Assembly: GCA_045635085.1 (NCBI GenBank)
Contig: JAZRBM010000013.1
Span: forward strand, 310,001-374,000
DNA length: 64,000 nucleotides
Direction: 5' to 3'
DNA from: Congzhengia sp045635085
Lineage (GTDB): Bacteria; Bacillota; Clostridia; UBA1381; UBA9506
This document shows positions 41,612 to 49,965 of the stretch, in pieces (position 1 is the first letter of the stretch; every line of letters starts with the position of its first letter). The position numbers and the translations under genes are program-made. Under the pieces are notes generated by a model. It ran no database searches. It saw only the letters and a program-made list of their open reading frames with translations, and was not told where the DNA came from.

Positions 41612-42042
41612 TGGAAAACAGTATGAAACTAGAATTTTTAAGTATATCCGAAAACGTAAAATTTGCCCGAAGCGCTGTTTGCGCCTTTGTATCACAGTTA
41701 AACCCTACTCTGGGCGAAATTGACGACATCAAAACAGCCGTTTCTGAAGCCGTAACAAATATTGTTGTACATGCCTACGGCGAAAAAGGCGGCATAGTTT
41801 ACATAGAATGCACACTTTCCTGCGACACTATAAAAATAAAAATTAAAGATACAGGATGCGGAATAGACGATATATCACTTGCCCGCACTCCCCTATACAG
41901 TGGCTCATCAGATTCAGAGCGAAGCGGACTTGGTTTTACTGTTATGGAAACTTTTATGGATGAAATTGATGTAATAAGCGAAAAAAACGCAGGTACAACA
42001 GTAACCATGACAAAACATATAGGCAACAGTGAGAATACTTGA
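41611..42042 (+). CDS. spoIIAB: Anti-sigma-F factor and kinase SpoIIAB
   Basis: A 143-residue GHKL-fold protein that holds sigma-F inactive and phosphorylates SpoIIAA. N-box EAVTNIVVHAYG, G1 box IKDTGCGIDD and G2 box RSGLGFTVME are intact. ATG 41611 overlaps the spoIIAA stop (TGATG), with GGAGG (41596-41600) 10 bases upstream; a TTG at 41605 is possible but too close to that site. The order spoIIAA-spoIIAB-sigF is conserved in spore formers. Confidence 0.97.
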   Translation: MENSMKLEFLSISENVKFARSAVCAFVSQLNPTLGEIDDIKTAVSEAVTNIVVHAYGEKGGIVYIECTLSCDTIKIKIKDTGCGIDDISLARTPLYSGSSDSERSGLGFTVMETFMDEIDVISEKNAGTTVTMTKHIGNSENT

Positions 42043-42050
42043 GGTGGCTC

Positions 42051-42779
42051 GTGGAAAAATTTCAAAAAGATGCTACATACACTAAAATCAAACTTGCGCA
42101 ATCAGGCGACGAGTTTTCCAAAACACTGCTCATAGAGGAAAATATGGGGCTTGTTCTTTCGATAGCGAAAAAATTTTATAATCGCGGCTACGACGCAGAT
42201 GATATCAATCAGTTAGGAACCATAGGGCTATTAAAAGCTATCGAAAAATTTGACACAACACAAAACGTTCGCTTTTCTACCTATGCAGTCCCCTTGATTT
42301 TGGGAGAAATACGTCGTTTTCTGCGCGATGACGGACCAATAAAAGTCAGCAGAAGCATAAAGCAAACTGCAACTTTAATTTTACATTTTATTGAAAAAGA
42401 ACAAAAAAGTCACGGTCACACGCCAGGTATTAAAGACATTTCTACCGCGCTCGGTCTTTCGGTTGACGAGATTATTACAGCACAAGAGGCAACAAAAGCA
42501 CCCGAGTCACTATTTTCAGAACGTACCGATGGCGATAAAAATATTTTGGATTTTATAAAAAACGACCCGGCAGAAAACGAAATTCTCACAAAATTAGATA
42601 TTAAAACTGCACTCTCATCCCTGCCGCAACGGGAAAAAACTATAATTGCAATGCGCTATTTTTTAGACAAGCCACAAAGAGATGTTGCCGAAAAGCTCGG
42701 CATATCGCAGGTGCAGGTTTCACGACTGGAAAAAAAGATTCTGCAAAAGCTCCGAAATCATCTTACGTGCGAAAGCTAA
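42051..42779 (+). CDS. sigF: RNA polymerase sporulation sigma factor SigF
   Basis: Sigma-70 family factor for the early forespore, 242 residues. Region 2 includes DDINQLGTIGLLKAIEKFD and RFSTYAVPLILGEIRRFLRD; region 3 KVSRSIKQ; region 4 LPQREKTIIAMRYFLDKPQRDVAEKLGISQVQVSRLEKKI split over two helices. GTG 42051 is used because GAGGTGG is just upstream; an in-frame TTG at 42039 overlaps the spoIIAB stop. Last of the three-gene operon. No terminator was evident before the next promoter at 42806. Confidence 0.96.
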   Translation: MEKFQKDATYTKIKLAQSGDEFSKTLLIEENMGLVLSIAKKFYNRGYDADDINQLGTIGLLKAIEKFDTTQNVRFSTYAVPLILGEIRRFLRDDGPIKVSRSIKQTATLILHFIEKEQKSHGHTPGIKDISTALGLSVDEIITAQEATKAPESLFSERTDGDKNILDFIKNDPAENEILTKLDIKTALSSLPQREKTIIAMRYFLDKPQRDVAEKLGISQVQVSRLEKKILQKLRNHLTCES

Positions 42780-42805
42780 TTTTCGTATTTTTCGTGCTAA
42801 AGCTA

Positions 42806-42833
42806 TTGACAAAAACCCTTACAATATGATACT
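42806..42833 (+). promoter_or_regulatory. Sigma-A-type promoter of the DUF6076 gene
   Basis: TTGACA (42806-42811), 16 bases, GATACT (42828-42833), about 20 bases before AGGAAGG. Confidence 0.68.
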
Positions 42834-42868
42834 CTTATTTTGTTAAAAAACGAAAGGAAGGTATCGTT

Positions 42869-43627
42869 TTGATTAAGGTATATATAAAGAACAACATAAT
42901 TTCTGTAGTTTCCGGAAAGAAAAAAATAGATTATATAGTCGGTGCAGGTGCGACCTCACTATGCAGTAAATGGAGTTTTGAAAACCCTTACGCTCTTTTT
43001 GGGGACTTTAACGAATCAGAGCTTAAATCCTTTGCAAGGAATGAATTATCTAAACTGATAACCTTAAACAGTTTTGATATAGACTCTTTGGCAAGATTTG
43101 ATGCACAAAGAAAAAACAAATTATATGTTGCAAACAATTTCACAATGTCAGTAGAAGCGGATGATGATGTAGTTTTATGCTTTACATTAAATTCTTCTAA
43201 AGAATTATTTGCACTTGAAATTTTAACCGCCGCAATGCTTAAAAAACCACTCAAAATTTGCGAGAACTGCGGTGAGTTTTTCTTCCCGTCAGGTCGCGCG
43301 GACTCTGTTTATTGTGACAGAATTACAGAAAACGGTTTTACATGCAAAAAAGTCGGTGCTCATAGACAATACAGAAGGAACAGCAATTTAAACGAAATTA
43401 AAAAGCTATATGACAAAGTCACAAAGCACAACAGGTATTTAAAATCAAAAGGCGCTCTTTCATCCTATGAATATGACGCATGGATTAAAGAAACCTCTAA
43501 AAAATATTCAGACTTTAAGCTTAATAAAATCAGTTCTGCTGAATTTGAAGCATGGTTATTAAACAAAGAATATACACCATCTAATCGCACAAGAAGAAAC
43601 AATTCAATTTCTGATTATTTACTATAA
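42869..43627 (+). CDS. DUF6076 family protein with zinc-finger motif
   Basis: A 252-residue protein. The middle carries a probable zinc site, KICENCGEFFFPS then VYCDR and GFTCKKVGA (about residues 130-165), of the type named DUF6076 and reminiscent of CGNR zinc fingers. The N-terminal 120 residues are mixed alpha/beta (YIVGAGATSLCSKWSFENP) and the C-terminus is basic and helical with repeated Tyr/Lys, ending NRTRRNNSISDYL. The combination suggests nucleic-acid binding. TTG start. It has its own promoter right after sigF and a terminator at its end, so it is a separate unit. Function unknown. Confidence 0.75.
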   Translation: MIKVYIKNNIISVVSGKKKIDYIVGAGATSLCSKWSFENPYALFGDFNESELKSFARNELSKLITLNSFDIDSLARFDAQRKNKLYVANNFTMSVEADDDVVLCFTLNSSKELFALEILTAAMLKKPLKICENCGEFFFPSGRADSVYCDRITENGFTCKKVGAHRQYRRNSNLNEIKKLYDKVTKHNRYLKSKGALSSYEYDAWIKETSKKYSDFKLNKISSAEFEAWLLNKEYTPSNRTRRNNSISDYLL

Positions 43628-43665
43628 GAAAAAACTGCAGTTCGTTTGAACTGCAGTTTTTTCTT
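43626..43665. terminator. Bidirectional intrinsic terminator
   Basis: Eighteen-bp perfect stem (43626-43643 with 43648-43665), GTTT loop, A-rich 5' arm and T-rich 3' arm, between the convergent DUF6076 and thiT genes. Confidence 0.92.
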
Positions 43666-44215
43666 ATCTTTCTTCAATTATTTTCTTAATACTTGGTACG
43701 CGGAACAAAAGTGCCGCGCCTATAATGGTAAAAATGAGTTCCGGCAGCATATAACTTCCATTATACACCAGCGAATAAACGTATACATTCCAATTTTCAG
43801 GACACCAAATTGAAAAGACTATTGCACCTGATATAAAATGTGAAACAAATCTTAAAAAACAGGCAATAGCAATACCTGTGCACATACCAAGTGTGCCTTT
43901 CTTTCTAAAAAGTCCCGATAATCCTAAAACGCCATAGGCAAATATGTAGTCAAACAGCAAACAACCAATCCATGTCGCCGGCGTCATGCCGTACCCCATA
44001 AGCGCACCAAGGTCCAGTGCAATCTGTACAAACGCATACAAAACCGATACAAAAAGTCCTGTTTTCGTTCCATAGCATATTGCAACAGCTGCAACAGGAA
44101 GCATAGATAAAAGTGTAATTGAACCACCCAACGGAAGCTGATACACTTTTACCAAAGATAATACTGCAGATAGAGCTATCATTACTGCAGACAATGTTAA
44201 TTTTTTAGTGTTCAT
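43664..44215 (-). CDS. thiT: Thiamine ECF transporter substrate-binding protein ThiT
   Basis: S component of an energy-coupling-factor transporter for thiamine: 183 residues, about six membrane helices. Family marks: ALSAVLSLVKVYQLPLGGSI, GLFVSVLYAFVQIALD, MTPATWIGCLLFDYIFAYG and HFISGAIVFSIWCPE, which contain the aromatic residues lining the thiamine site. It works with a shared EcfAA'T module encoded elsewhere. A TPP riboswitch with terminator upstream confirms thiamine specificity. AAAGGATAAATTTT before ATG. Confidence 0.95.
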   Translation of the reverse strand: MNTKKLTLSAVMIALSAVLSLVKVYQLPLGGSITLLSMLPVAAVAICYGTKTGLFVSVLYAFVQIALDLGALMGYGMTPATWIGCLLFDYIFAYGVLGLSGLFRKKGTLGMCTGIAIACFLRFVSHFISGAIVFSIWCPENWNVYVYSLVYNGSYMLPELIFTIIGAALLFRVPSIKKIIEER

Positions 44216-44251
44216 AAAATTTATCCTTTCGTATTTTCCTCTTTTTTGCGC

Positions 44252-44282
44252 AAAAAAGGTGTAGCCTGATTAAGGCTACACC
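44252..44282 (-). terminator. Riboswitch-controlled terminator before thiT
   Basis: On the minus strand GGTGTAGCC-N7-GGCTACACC (9 bp) followed by six T, located between the TPP aptamer and the thiT RBS. It is expected to form when TPP is bound. Confidence 0.88.
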
Positions 44283-44305
44283 TAAAATACGAAAGATAGA
44301 AAGTA

Positions 44306-44392
44306 ACTCCCTTCGTTGGCATTACCCAAATCAGGTCATAAGGGTCGAAGTTGGATTACTTCATCTCAGTTTGCTAACACAAACTCCCCTGT
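44306..44392 (-). promoter_or_regulatory. TPP riboswitch (THI element)
   Basis: The minus strand shows the conserved parts in order: GGGGAGTT, GCAAACTGAGATGA, GACCCTT, ACCTGATTTGGGTAATGCC and AACGAAGGGA. This is the thiamine pyrophosphate aptamer; with the downstream terminator it should switch thiT off when thiamine is plentiful. Confidence 0.96.
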
Positions 44393-44402
44393 TAACATCT
44401 TC

Positions 44403-44431
44403 ATTTTAGCATAATTTTGCTATCGTGTCAA
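44403..44431 (-). promoter_or_regulatory. Sigma-A promoter of the TPP riboswitch-thiT unit
   Basis: On the minus strand TTGACA (44431-44426), 17 bases, TAAAAT (44408-44403) with an extended TGC. It starts transcription just before the aptamer. Confidence 0.82.
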
Positions 44432-44439
44432 GTGTTTAA

Positions 44440-45810
44440 TTAATCTTTTATTTCTTCTAAAATCGGAGCAGCATCTGAATTATACGGAAGCACAACAGTA
44501 AATGAGCTTCCCTTTTCTTCTTCACTTGAAACCTCAATATATCCGCCATGAAGTTTGACCGCATCCATAGCTATAGAAAGTCCCAATCCTGTGCCTCCGG
44601 TATCTCTTGCGCGAGCTTTATCAACGCGATAAAATCTATCAAAAATCTTTTGTATTTCATCCTTTGGAATACCAATACCAGTATCAGTAATTCTGATAAG
44701 CACGTTTCCTAAATCACGCATGACTTCCATCTTTACACTTCCGCCATTTTCTGTATATTTTATAGAATTATCACAAATATTATAAATCGCTTCTGTTATG
44801 CTATCTCTGTCGACAGGAACCAAAACATCATCTGAAGGATTTAAAAGAGTAAAGCTTATCTCTTTATTTTGTGCCAAAGGTTTTAACTTTTCAAAAATCT
44901 CCGACGTAATTTCTGCAATAGATACCATATCAATATTAAGGCTGTTTGTCTGGTCCATTTTGGTAAGGTCTAAAAGACGCTGAACAATTCTTGTAAGTCT
45001 TTCAACCTCTGCACCCATATCACCTAAAAACTCACGCAAAAATTCAGGGTCAGGATGGGGTGTTTGAATCAAAGAGTCTGACAATAACTTGATTATAGAC
45101 AGCGGTGTTTTAAGCTCATGTGATGCATCTGATACGAACGAGCGTCTTTTTTCCTCAAGCTCATCTACCCTGTCTATCAATTCGTTAAAGGCAACTACCA
45201 AATCGCCTACCTCATCTTTACTTGAAAGCTCACATTTTTGAAGCTTGTCTTTAGGCATATCCTTAATAAATGCTGTGAGCTTTACAATCGGTTTTGTAAG
45301 GAGAGTTGCAATTAACACACCAAGCACAAAAACAACAACAACCAAGATAGTACCAAACAGCCAGATAGACCACATAAGACGATTTACCACTTCATCAACG
45401 TCGTTTCCTGACGCCGCAACAAGCACAGAGCCTATTGTCTTTTGGTCTTTTATAATCGGAACTGCCGCTTCAATAACCCACTCGTTATTCTTTTTATAGT
45501 ACGCAGAAAACGTGCTATTGTTAACCAAAACCTCTGTAACCGGCTCGTAAACAAGCAATTTTCCCGTGTAGCTTTTTTCGTTAAAGGAGTCATAGTATGC
45601 CTTGGTCTGGCTATCCGTAATAACTACTCTAAAGCCACTCTCAATTGGCATTGTTTCCATCTTCTGAGATATTTTGTACTCATCAAACTCTTCAATATTA
45701 ATGCTGGCTACAATATTTGCGCGCATCAGCACTTCTGATTTTTTCTGCTCAAGAAGATATGTTCTGAGAGTTGTTATACTGTATGTGGCAAGTATAACCA
45801 GAACGAGCAA
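44440..45810 (-). CDS. Sensor histidine kinase, WalK/PhoR-like; true start unclear
   Basis: Membrane histidine kinase, 456 residues from the first standard start (TTG 45810). Sensor region (22-140), second helix about 147-170, HAMP (171-222), H-box with H231 (DASHELKTPLSII), N-box IYNICDNSIKYTE, and G boxes TDTGIGIPKDE and GTGLGLSIAMDA. The TTG falls inside the first helix. The same frame stays open upstream to 45888 and reads FKDDLFSIKNKIVATYL before the helix, a typical kinase N-terminus, yet contains no ATG, GTG or TTG. ATT at 45882 (GGGGGGTAGG upstream) or CTG at 45822 may serve, or there is an indel. Partner of the response regulator encoded upstream. Confidence 0.88.
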   Translation of the reverse strand: MLVLVILATYSITTLRTYLLEQKKSEVLMRANIVASINIEEFDEYKISQKMETMPIESGFRVVITDSQTKAYYDSFNEKSYTGKLLVYEPVTEVLVNNSTFSAYYKKNNEWVIEAAVPIIKDQKTIGSVLVAASGNDVDEVVNRLMWSIWLFGTILVVVVFVLGVLIATLLTKPIVKLTAFIKDMPKDKLQKCELSSKDEVGDLVVAFNELIDRVDELEEKRRSFVSDASHELKTPLSIIKLLSDSLIQTPHPDPEFLREFLGDMGAEVERLTRIVQRLLDLTKMDQTNSLNIDMVSIAEITSEIFEKLKPLAQNKEISFTLLNPSDDVLVPVDRDSITEAIYNICDNSIKYTENGGSVKMEVMRDLGNVLIRITDTGIGIPKDEIQKIFDRFYRVDKARARDTGGTGLGLSIAMDAVKLHGGYIEVSSEEEKGSSFTVVLPYNSDAAPILEEIKD

Positions 45811-45865
45811 TGCAATAATCAGATAGGTGGCTACAATTTTATTTTTTATACTAAATAAATCATCC

Positions 45866-46552
45866 TTAAATTTCTTTAAAATAGTAACCTACCCCCCATT
45901 TTGTGTGGATAAAACAAGGTTGGGCAGGATTTTCTTCTATTTTTTCGCGAAGACGTCTTACGTGAACATCGACCGTTCTAACATCCCCCGGGTAATCATA
46001 ACCCCAGACAATATCCAAAAGATTTTCTCTTGAGTAAACTTTACCTGAATTGCAGACAAAAAGGTCAATTAAGTCAAATTCTTTTGCGGTTAATTCAACT
46101 ATCCTTTCGCCTATTTCTACCCTTCTTAAGTTATAATCAAGCGTTATACTGCCAACTGTAACGGAAGATTCTTTTTTTGCACTACTCTCTACAGGTGTTA
46201 CACGACGCAATACAGCCTTAACGCGTGCTTTTAGCTCTAAAATGTTAAATGGCTTTGTCAGGTAGTCATCAGCACCGTATTCTAATCCCAGTATCTTGTC
46301 CATATCCTCATTTTTTGCTGTCAGCATAATGATGGGAACGTTCGAAAATTCACGCACTTTCTGACAAACTTCGTAACCGTCAACTTTTGGAAGCATAAGG
46401 TCTAAAATTATTAAATCAACACTCTTGTCATATGCCATTTTTATAGCTTCTTCTCCGTCATAGGCACATTCAACGGTATATCCGTCCTGCTCCAGATTGT
46501 ACTTTATACCTTTTACCAAGAGTTTTTCATCATCAACAATAAGTATTTTCAT
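45866..46552 (-). CDS. OmpR/PhoB-type response regulator
   Basis: A 228-residue winged-helix response regulator, partner of the kinase that follows. Acidic pair D7-D8 (ILIVDDEK), phospho-acceptor D51 (LIILDLMLPKVDGYEV), MLTAKNED and YLTKPFNILEL with the conserved Thr and Lys; C-terminal domain with VELTAKEFDLIDLFVCNSG, SRENLLDIVWGYDYPGDVRT and VDVHVRRLREKIEENP, close to the WalR/YycF type. ATG 46552 is used because GGAGG is correctly spaced for it; the earlier ATG 46570 overlaps the RBS. 27 bases downstream of metK. Confidence 0.95.
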   Translation of the reverse strand: MKILIVDDEKLLVKGIKYNLEQDGYTVECAYDGEEAIKMAYDKSVDLIILDLMLPKVDGYEVCQKVREFSNVPIIMLTAKNEDMDKILGLEYGADDYLTKPFNILELKARVKAVLRRVTPVESSAKKESSVTVGSITLDYNLRRVEIGERIVELTAKEFDLIDLFVCNSGKVYSRENLLDIVWGYDYPGDVRTVDVHVRRLREKIEENPAQPCFIHTKWGVGYYFKEI

Positions 46553-46579
46553 GGATTTGCCTCCATTCAAATTTTTAAA

Positions 46580-47758
46580 TTAAAGCAAAGCTTTGATTTC
46601 GTCCACTTTATCAAGCTTTTCCCACGGAAGCTCTATGTCAGTTCTTCCAAAATGTCCATAGGCTGCAGTCTGCTTGTATATTGGTCTTCTTAAATCAAGC
46701 ATCTTAATGATACCCGCAGGACGAAGGTCAAAGCACTTTTTGATTATTTGTGTGATTTTTTCTTCATCAACTCGAGCTGTTCCAAACGTTTCAACTAAAA
46801 CAGATACCGGTTCTGCCACACCGATAGCATACGCAATCTGCACTTCACACTTGTCACAAAGGCCTGCCGCTACAATATTCTTAGCAACGTATCTTCCTGC
46901 ATATGCTGCACTTCTGTCAACCTTTGTCGGGTCCTTTCCTGAAAAAGCACCGCCACCGTGACGCGCATATCCGCCGTATGTGTCAACAATGATTTTTCTG
47001 CCTGTATGACCTGAATCGCCATTAGGACCGCCAACTACAAAACGTCCTGTAGGGTTTATGTAATATCTTGTATTTTCATTTAAAAGTTCCGCGGGAATTG
47101 TAGGTATTATAACCTTTTCAATCATATCCTTTTCAATCTGTTCGTGTGTTGCCTCTTCTCCGTGCTGAGTTGAAATAACAACTGTATCAATGTATGCAGG
47201 TTTTCCGTTTTCATCATAAGCTACTGTTACCTGAGACTTTCCATCAGGACGAAGATAAGTTATTTCTCCTGATTTTCTTACATCTGTAAGTTTTCTTGTC
47301 AGCTTATGTGCCAAGCTTATTGCCAAAGGCATAAATTCCGGTGTTTCGTTACAAGCATACCCAAACATCATACCCTGGTCACCTGCACCGATTGAACCTA
47401 TGTTGTCTTTTCCTGATTTTGCCTCTAGCGACTTGTCAACACCCAGTGCGATATCCGCCGATTGTTCATCAATTGCTGTGATTACAGCACAGGTATCACA
47501 GTCAAAGCCATACTTTGCTCTGTCGTAGCCTATTTCTCTTACACACTCTCTTACTGTTTTTGGAATATCAACATATGTAGTTGTAGAGATTTCTCCTACA
47601 ACTAAAACGAGTCCCGTAGTTACGGTAACCTCACACGCAACTCTGCCCTCTGGGTCTTTTTTATAAATTTCGTCTAAAACCGCGTCAGACAATATGTCTG
47701 CCATTTTATCCGGATGTCCCTCTGTTACTGATTCTGAAGTAAAAAGTTTAAATGCCAT
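46580..47758 (-). CDS. metK: S-adenosylmethionine synthetase
   Basis: Makes SAM from methionine and ATP. The 392-residue product has all family blocks: FTSESVTEGHPDKMADILSD split at the N-terminus, GAGDQGMMFGYACNET (ATP-binding), GGPNGDSGHTGRKIIVDTYG, GGGAFSGKDPTKVDRSAAY and an intact C-terminus GRTDIELPWEK. ATG 47758 fits AGGAG 8 bases upstream; ATG 47767 touches that site. No SAM riboswitch precedes it; the gap to rnj is 32 bases. Together with metAA-metY elsewhere in the window it completes the path from homoserine towards SAM, except for methionine synthase. Confidence 0.97.
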   Translation of the reverse strand: MAFKLFTSESVTEGHPDKMADILSDAVLDEIYKKDPEGRVACEVTVTTGLVLVVGEISTTTYVDIPKTVRECVREIGYDRAKYGFDCDTCAVITAIDEQSADIALGVDKSLEAKSGKDNIGSIGAGDQGMMFGYACNETPEFMPLAISLAHKLTRKLTDVRKSGEITYLRPDGKSQVTVAYDENGKPAYIDTVVISTQHGEEATHEQIEKDMIEKVIIPTIPAELLNENTRYYINPTGRFVVGGPNGDSGHTGRKIIVDTYGGYARHGGGAFSGKDPTKVDRSAAYAGRYVAKNIVAAGLCDKCEVQIAYAIGVAEPVSVLVETFGTARVDEEKITQIIKKCFDLRPAGIIKMLDLRRPIYKQTAAYGHFGRTDIELPWEKLDKVDEIKALL

Positions 47759-47790
47759 TTTTTCCATCTCCTATATTTTATCTTACGTAA

Positions 47791-49455
47791 TTATACTTCC
47801 ATAATGATTGGCAATATCATAGGCTTTCTCTTAGTCTTAGCATATACAAAATCACCCATCGATGATTTTAAGCTTGACTTAAGACTTGCCCAGTCTGTCT
47901 TGTTATTGTCTGCACATTTTTCAAGTGCACACTTGGCAACCATCCGCGCCTCATCCATGAGGTCTACTGATTCTCTCACATACACAAATCCACGTGAAAT
48001 TACATCAGGACCTGAAAGGATTGAGCCGTCTAGTTTTGACATGGTTACTACAACAACTATTATGCCGTCCTCTGCCAGATGTTTTCTGTCGCGAAGAACA
48101 ATGTTGCCGACATCACCTATACCCAGCCCATCAATTAAAACCGCACCGGATGCAACAGGTACACCAAGCTTTGCAGTGTCTTTCGTCAGCTCGATAGTCC
48201 TGCCAACATCGCCGATGAGTATATTTTTAGGCTTCATTCCCATTTTTTCAGCAAGACCTGCATGGAGCTTTAAATGTCTGAACTCGCCGTGAACCGGTAT
48301 GAAAAATTTAGGTTTAACAAGCGATAATATGAGTTTTAGTTCTTCCTGACAGGCGTGGCCAGAAACATGTATATTTTCAAGAGATTTATATACAACGTCT
48401 GCACCTTTTTTGAAAAGCTCATTTATAACGGTAGAAATTGCCTTTTCATTACCAGGAATAGGCGACGCTGAAACAATAACTAAATCGCCCTTTGTTATCT
48501 CTACTTTTCTATGCTCTGAAAATGCCATTCGAGATAGCGCTGACATAGCCTCACCCTGGCTTCCGGTTGTGATAATTACAAGCTGATGAGGTTTATATTT
48601 GTTTATATCATCAATTGAAACCAAGATTTTTTCAGGAATTTTCATATAGCCAAGGCTGGCTGCAACCTCCACTACATTCTCCATACTTCTTCCTGATATT
48701 GCGACTTTTCTGTTGTAACGGCCAGCGCAGTTTATAATTTGCTGAACACGATGGATATTAGATGCAAAGGTTGCAACTATAATCCTTGAATGACAGTTTC
48801 TGAAATACTCATCAAGCGTGTCTCCTACCGTACGCTCTGACATTGTAAAGCCGGGACGCTCTGCATTTGTACTGTCAGACATAAGCGCCAGCACACCCCG
48901 TCTGCCAAGCTCTCCGAATCTTGCAAGGTCTATCATTTCGCCCTCTATCGGCGTACTGTCAACCTTAAAATCGCCTGTATGAACGATTGTACCAACCGGG
49001 GTATGAATCGCAAGTGCAACAGCGCCTGCAATCGAATGGTTCGTATGAATGAACTCCACTTTAAAGTTTCCAAGTTTTACGCTGTCTCCTGCTTTTACGC
49101 GACTTAGCTTTGTTTTAGACAGCATATTAAATTCTTTTAGTTTTACTTCTACAAGCCCAAGTGTCAATCTTGTTCCGTATATTGGCACGTTAAGCTCTTT
49201 TAAAAAGTAAGGTATAGCACCTATGTGGTCCTCATGACCATGGGTAATAACTATACCGCGTATCTTATGCTTATTCTTCACAAGATACGAAATGTCAGGT
49301 ATTACAATATCAATACCCGGCATACTCTCATCAGGGAACGCCATACCACAGTCGAGTACAAATATGTCGTTATCATACTCAAAGACTGTCATGTTTTTTC
49401 CGATCTCATTGAGTCCCCCTAAAGGTATGATTTTCAATTTTTGATTTTTTGCCAC
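47791..49455 (-). CDS. rnj: Ribonuclease J
   Basis: Metallo-beta-lactamase/beta-CASP RNase for mRNA decay and rRNA processing, with 5'-exonuclease and endonuclease activity in Firmicutes. The 554-residue product has LKIIPLGGLNEIGKNM at the N-terminus, the metal motif THGHEDHIGAIPYF, beta-CASP motifs (STNAERPG, ATFASNIHRVQQI, SGRSMEN, TGSQGEAMSAL), and VHGEFRHLKLHA. The C-terminal domain ends with the KTKRKPMILPIIMEV type of tail. GTG 49455 is chosen since GGAGGATTAATA lies upstream; TTG 49485 is the longer alternative. It leads a rnj-metK-RR-HK string with short gaps. Confidence 0.96.
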   Translation of the reverse strand: MAKNQKLKIIPLGGLNEIGKNMTVFEYDNDIFVLDCGMAFPDESMPGIDIVIPDISYLVKNKHKIRGIVITHGHEDHIGAIPYFLKELNVPIYGTRLTLGLVEVKLKEFNMLSKTKLSRVKAGDSVKLGNFKVEFIHTNHSIAGAVALAIHTPVGTIVHTGDFKVDSTPIEGEMIDLARFGELGRRGVLALMSDSTNAERPGFTMSERTVGDTLDEYFRNCHSRIIVATFASNIHRVQQIINCAGRYNRKVAISGRSMENVVEVAASLGYMKIPEKILVSIDDINKYKPHQLVIITTGSQGEAMSALSRMAFSEHRKVEITKGDLVIVSASPIPGNEKAISTVINELFKKGADVVYKSLENIHVSGHACQEELKLILSLVKPKFFIPVHGEFRHLKLHAGLAEKMGMKPKNILIGDVGRTIELTKDTAKLGVPVASGAVLIDGLGIGDVGNIVLRDRKHLAEDGIIVVVVTMSKLDGSILSGPDVISRGFVYVRESVDLMDEARMVAKCALEKCADNNKTDWASLKSSLKSSMGDFVYAKTKRKPMILPIIMEV

Positions 49456-49568
49456 TATTAATCCTCCATAATAATTTTTCCGCACATTTATATGTATTAT
49501 ATATTATAGCAGATTTTTTCAAAATAATAAAGCCTTTTTTAAAATTTTTAAAATAATTTTAAAAACCA

Positions 49569-49610
49569 AAAGGAGTGTTTCTGATGAACTTAGTACAGAA
49601 ATCACTCCTT
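49569..49610 (-). terminator. Intrinsic terminator after the Cys-rich gene
   Basis: Long imperfect stem (49610-49596 with 49583-49569), 12-base loop, then a T-rich tail on the minus strand, 50 bases past the Cys-rich gene and before rnj. Confidence 0.78.
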
Positions 49611-49658
49611 AATAAGCTTACACTATTTTTTTAGTTTAATTCGCTCTTTTAACTTTTA

Positions 49659-49889
49659 TCAGTCCTGACAAGAACAATCACCGTCGTTATGATAGTAATG
49701 CTTATGACATCTTACTTCTCTGTCATCGTAGCAGGGTTCAAAACAACCATTTTGTCTGTTTGCACAAACTACGTTTGTTCTGGGTTCGCAATATCTTGAA
49801 TCGCTATATCTTGAATGGTTGCATCTTGAGTTGCCACAACAAGATAAGTTTCGTCTTATGCAGTTTACAACATTACAAATTCCACACAT
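49659..49889 (-). CDS. Small cysteine-rich protein, function unknown
   Basis: A 76-residue protein with 13 Cys (17%), plus many Arg, Asn, His and Tyr. It has no signal peptide. The Cys pattern includes C2-x2-C5, adjacent C18-C19 and a C-x-C near the end, with a His/Tyr-rich stretch CHKHYYHNDGDC. ATG 49889 has GGAGG 10 bases upstream; the reading frame remains open to 49925, but that start lacks an RBS. Such composition is seen in spore coat or crust proteins and in metal-binding proteins. Its own terminator and divergence from a CDF metal transporter are the only context clues. No family recognised. Confidence 0.6.
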   Translation of the reverse strand: MCGICNVVNCIRRNLSCCGNSRCNHSRYSDSRYCEPRTNVVCANRQNGCFEPCYDDREVRCHKHYYHNDGDCSCQD

Positions 49890-49920
49890 GATCAATACCT
49901 CCATATAAAAATTTTGTTGC

Positions 49921-49948
49921 CCCATGACATTATATGTCGATTTATGGG
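49921..49948. repeat. Nested inverted repeats in the Cys-rich/CDF divergent region
   Basis: GACATTATATGTC (49926-49938) is an inverted repeat with a 3-base centre, nested inside CCCAT/ATGGG arms (49921-49925 and 49944-49948). It lies between two divergent genes and upstream of the CDF promoter, where an operator could sit. Short and AT-rich, so tentative. Confidence 0.3.
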
Positions 49949-49965
49949 AAAAAGTGTTTATTTTG

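Noticed and set aside
47759..47790. SAM riboswitch before metK
   Set aside because: The gap to rnj is 32 bases with no aptamer elements.
47804..48292. Plus-strand open frame opposite RNase J
   Set aside because: Shadow of a conserved gene; no RBS, composition typical of antisense frames.
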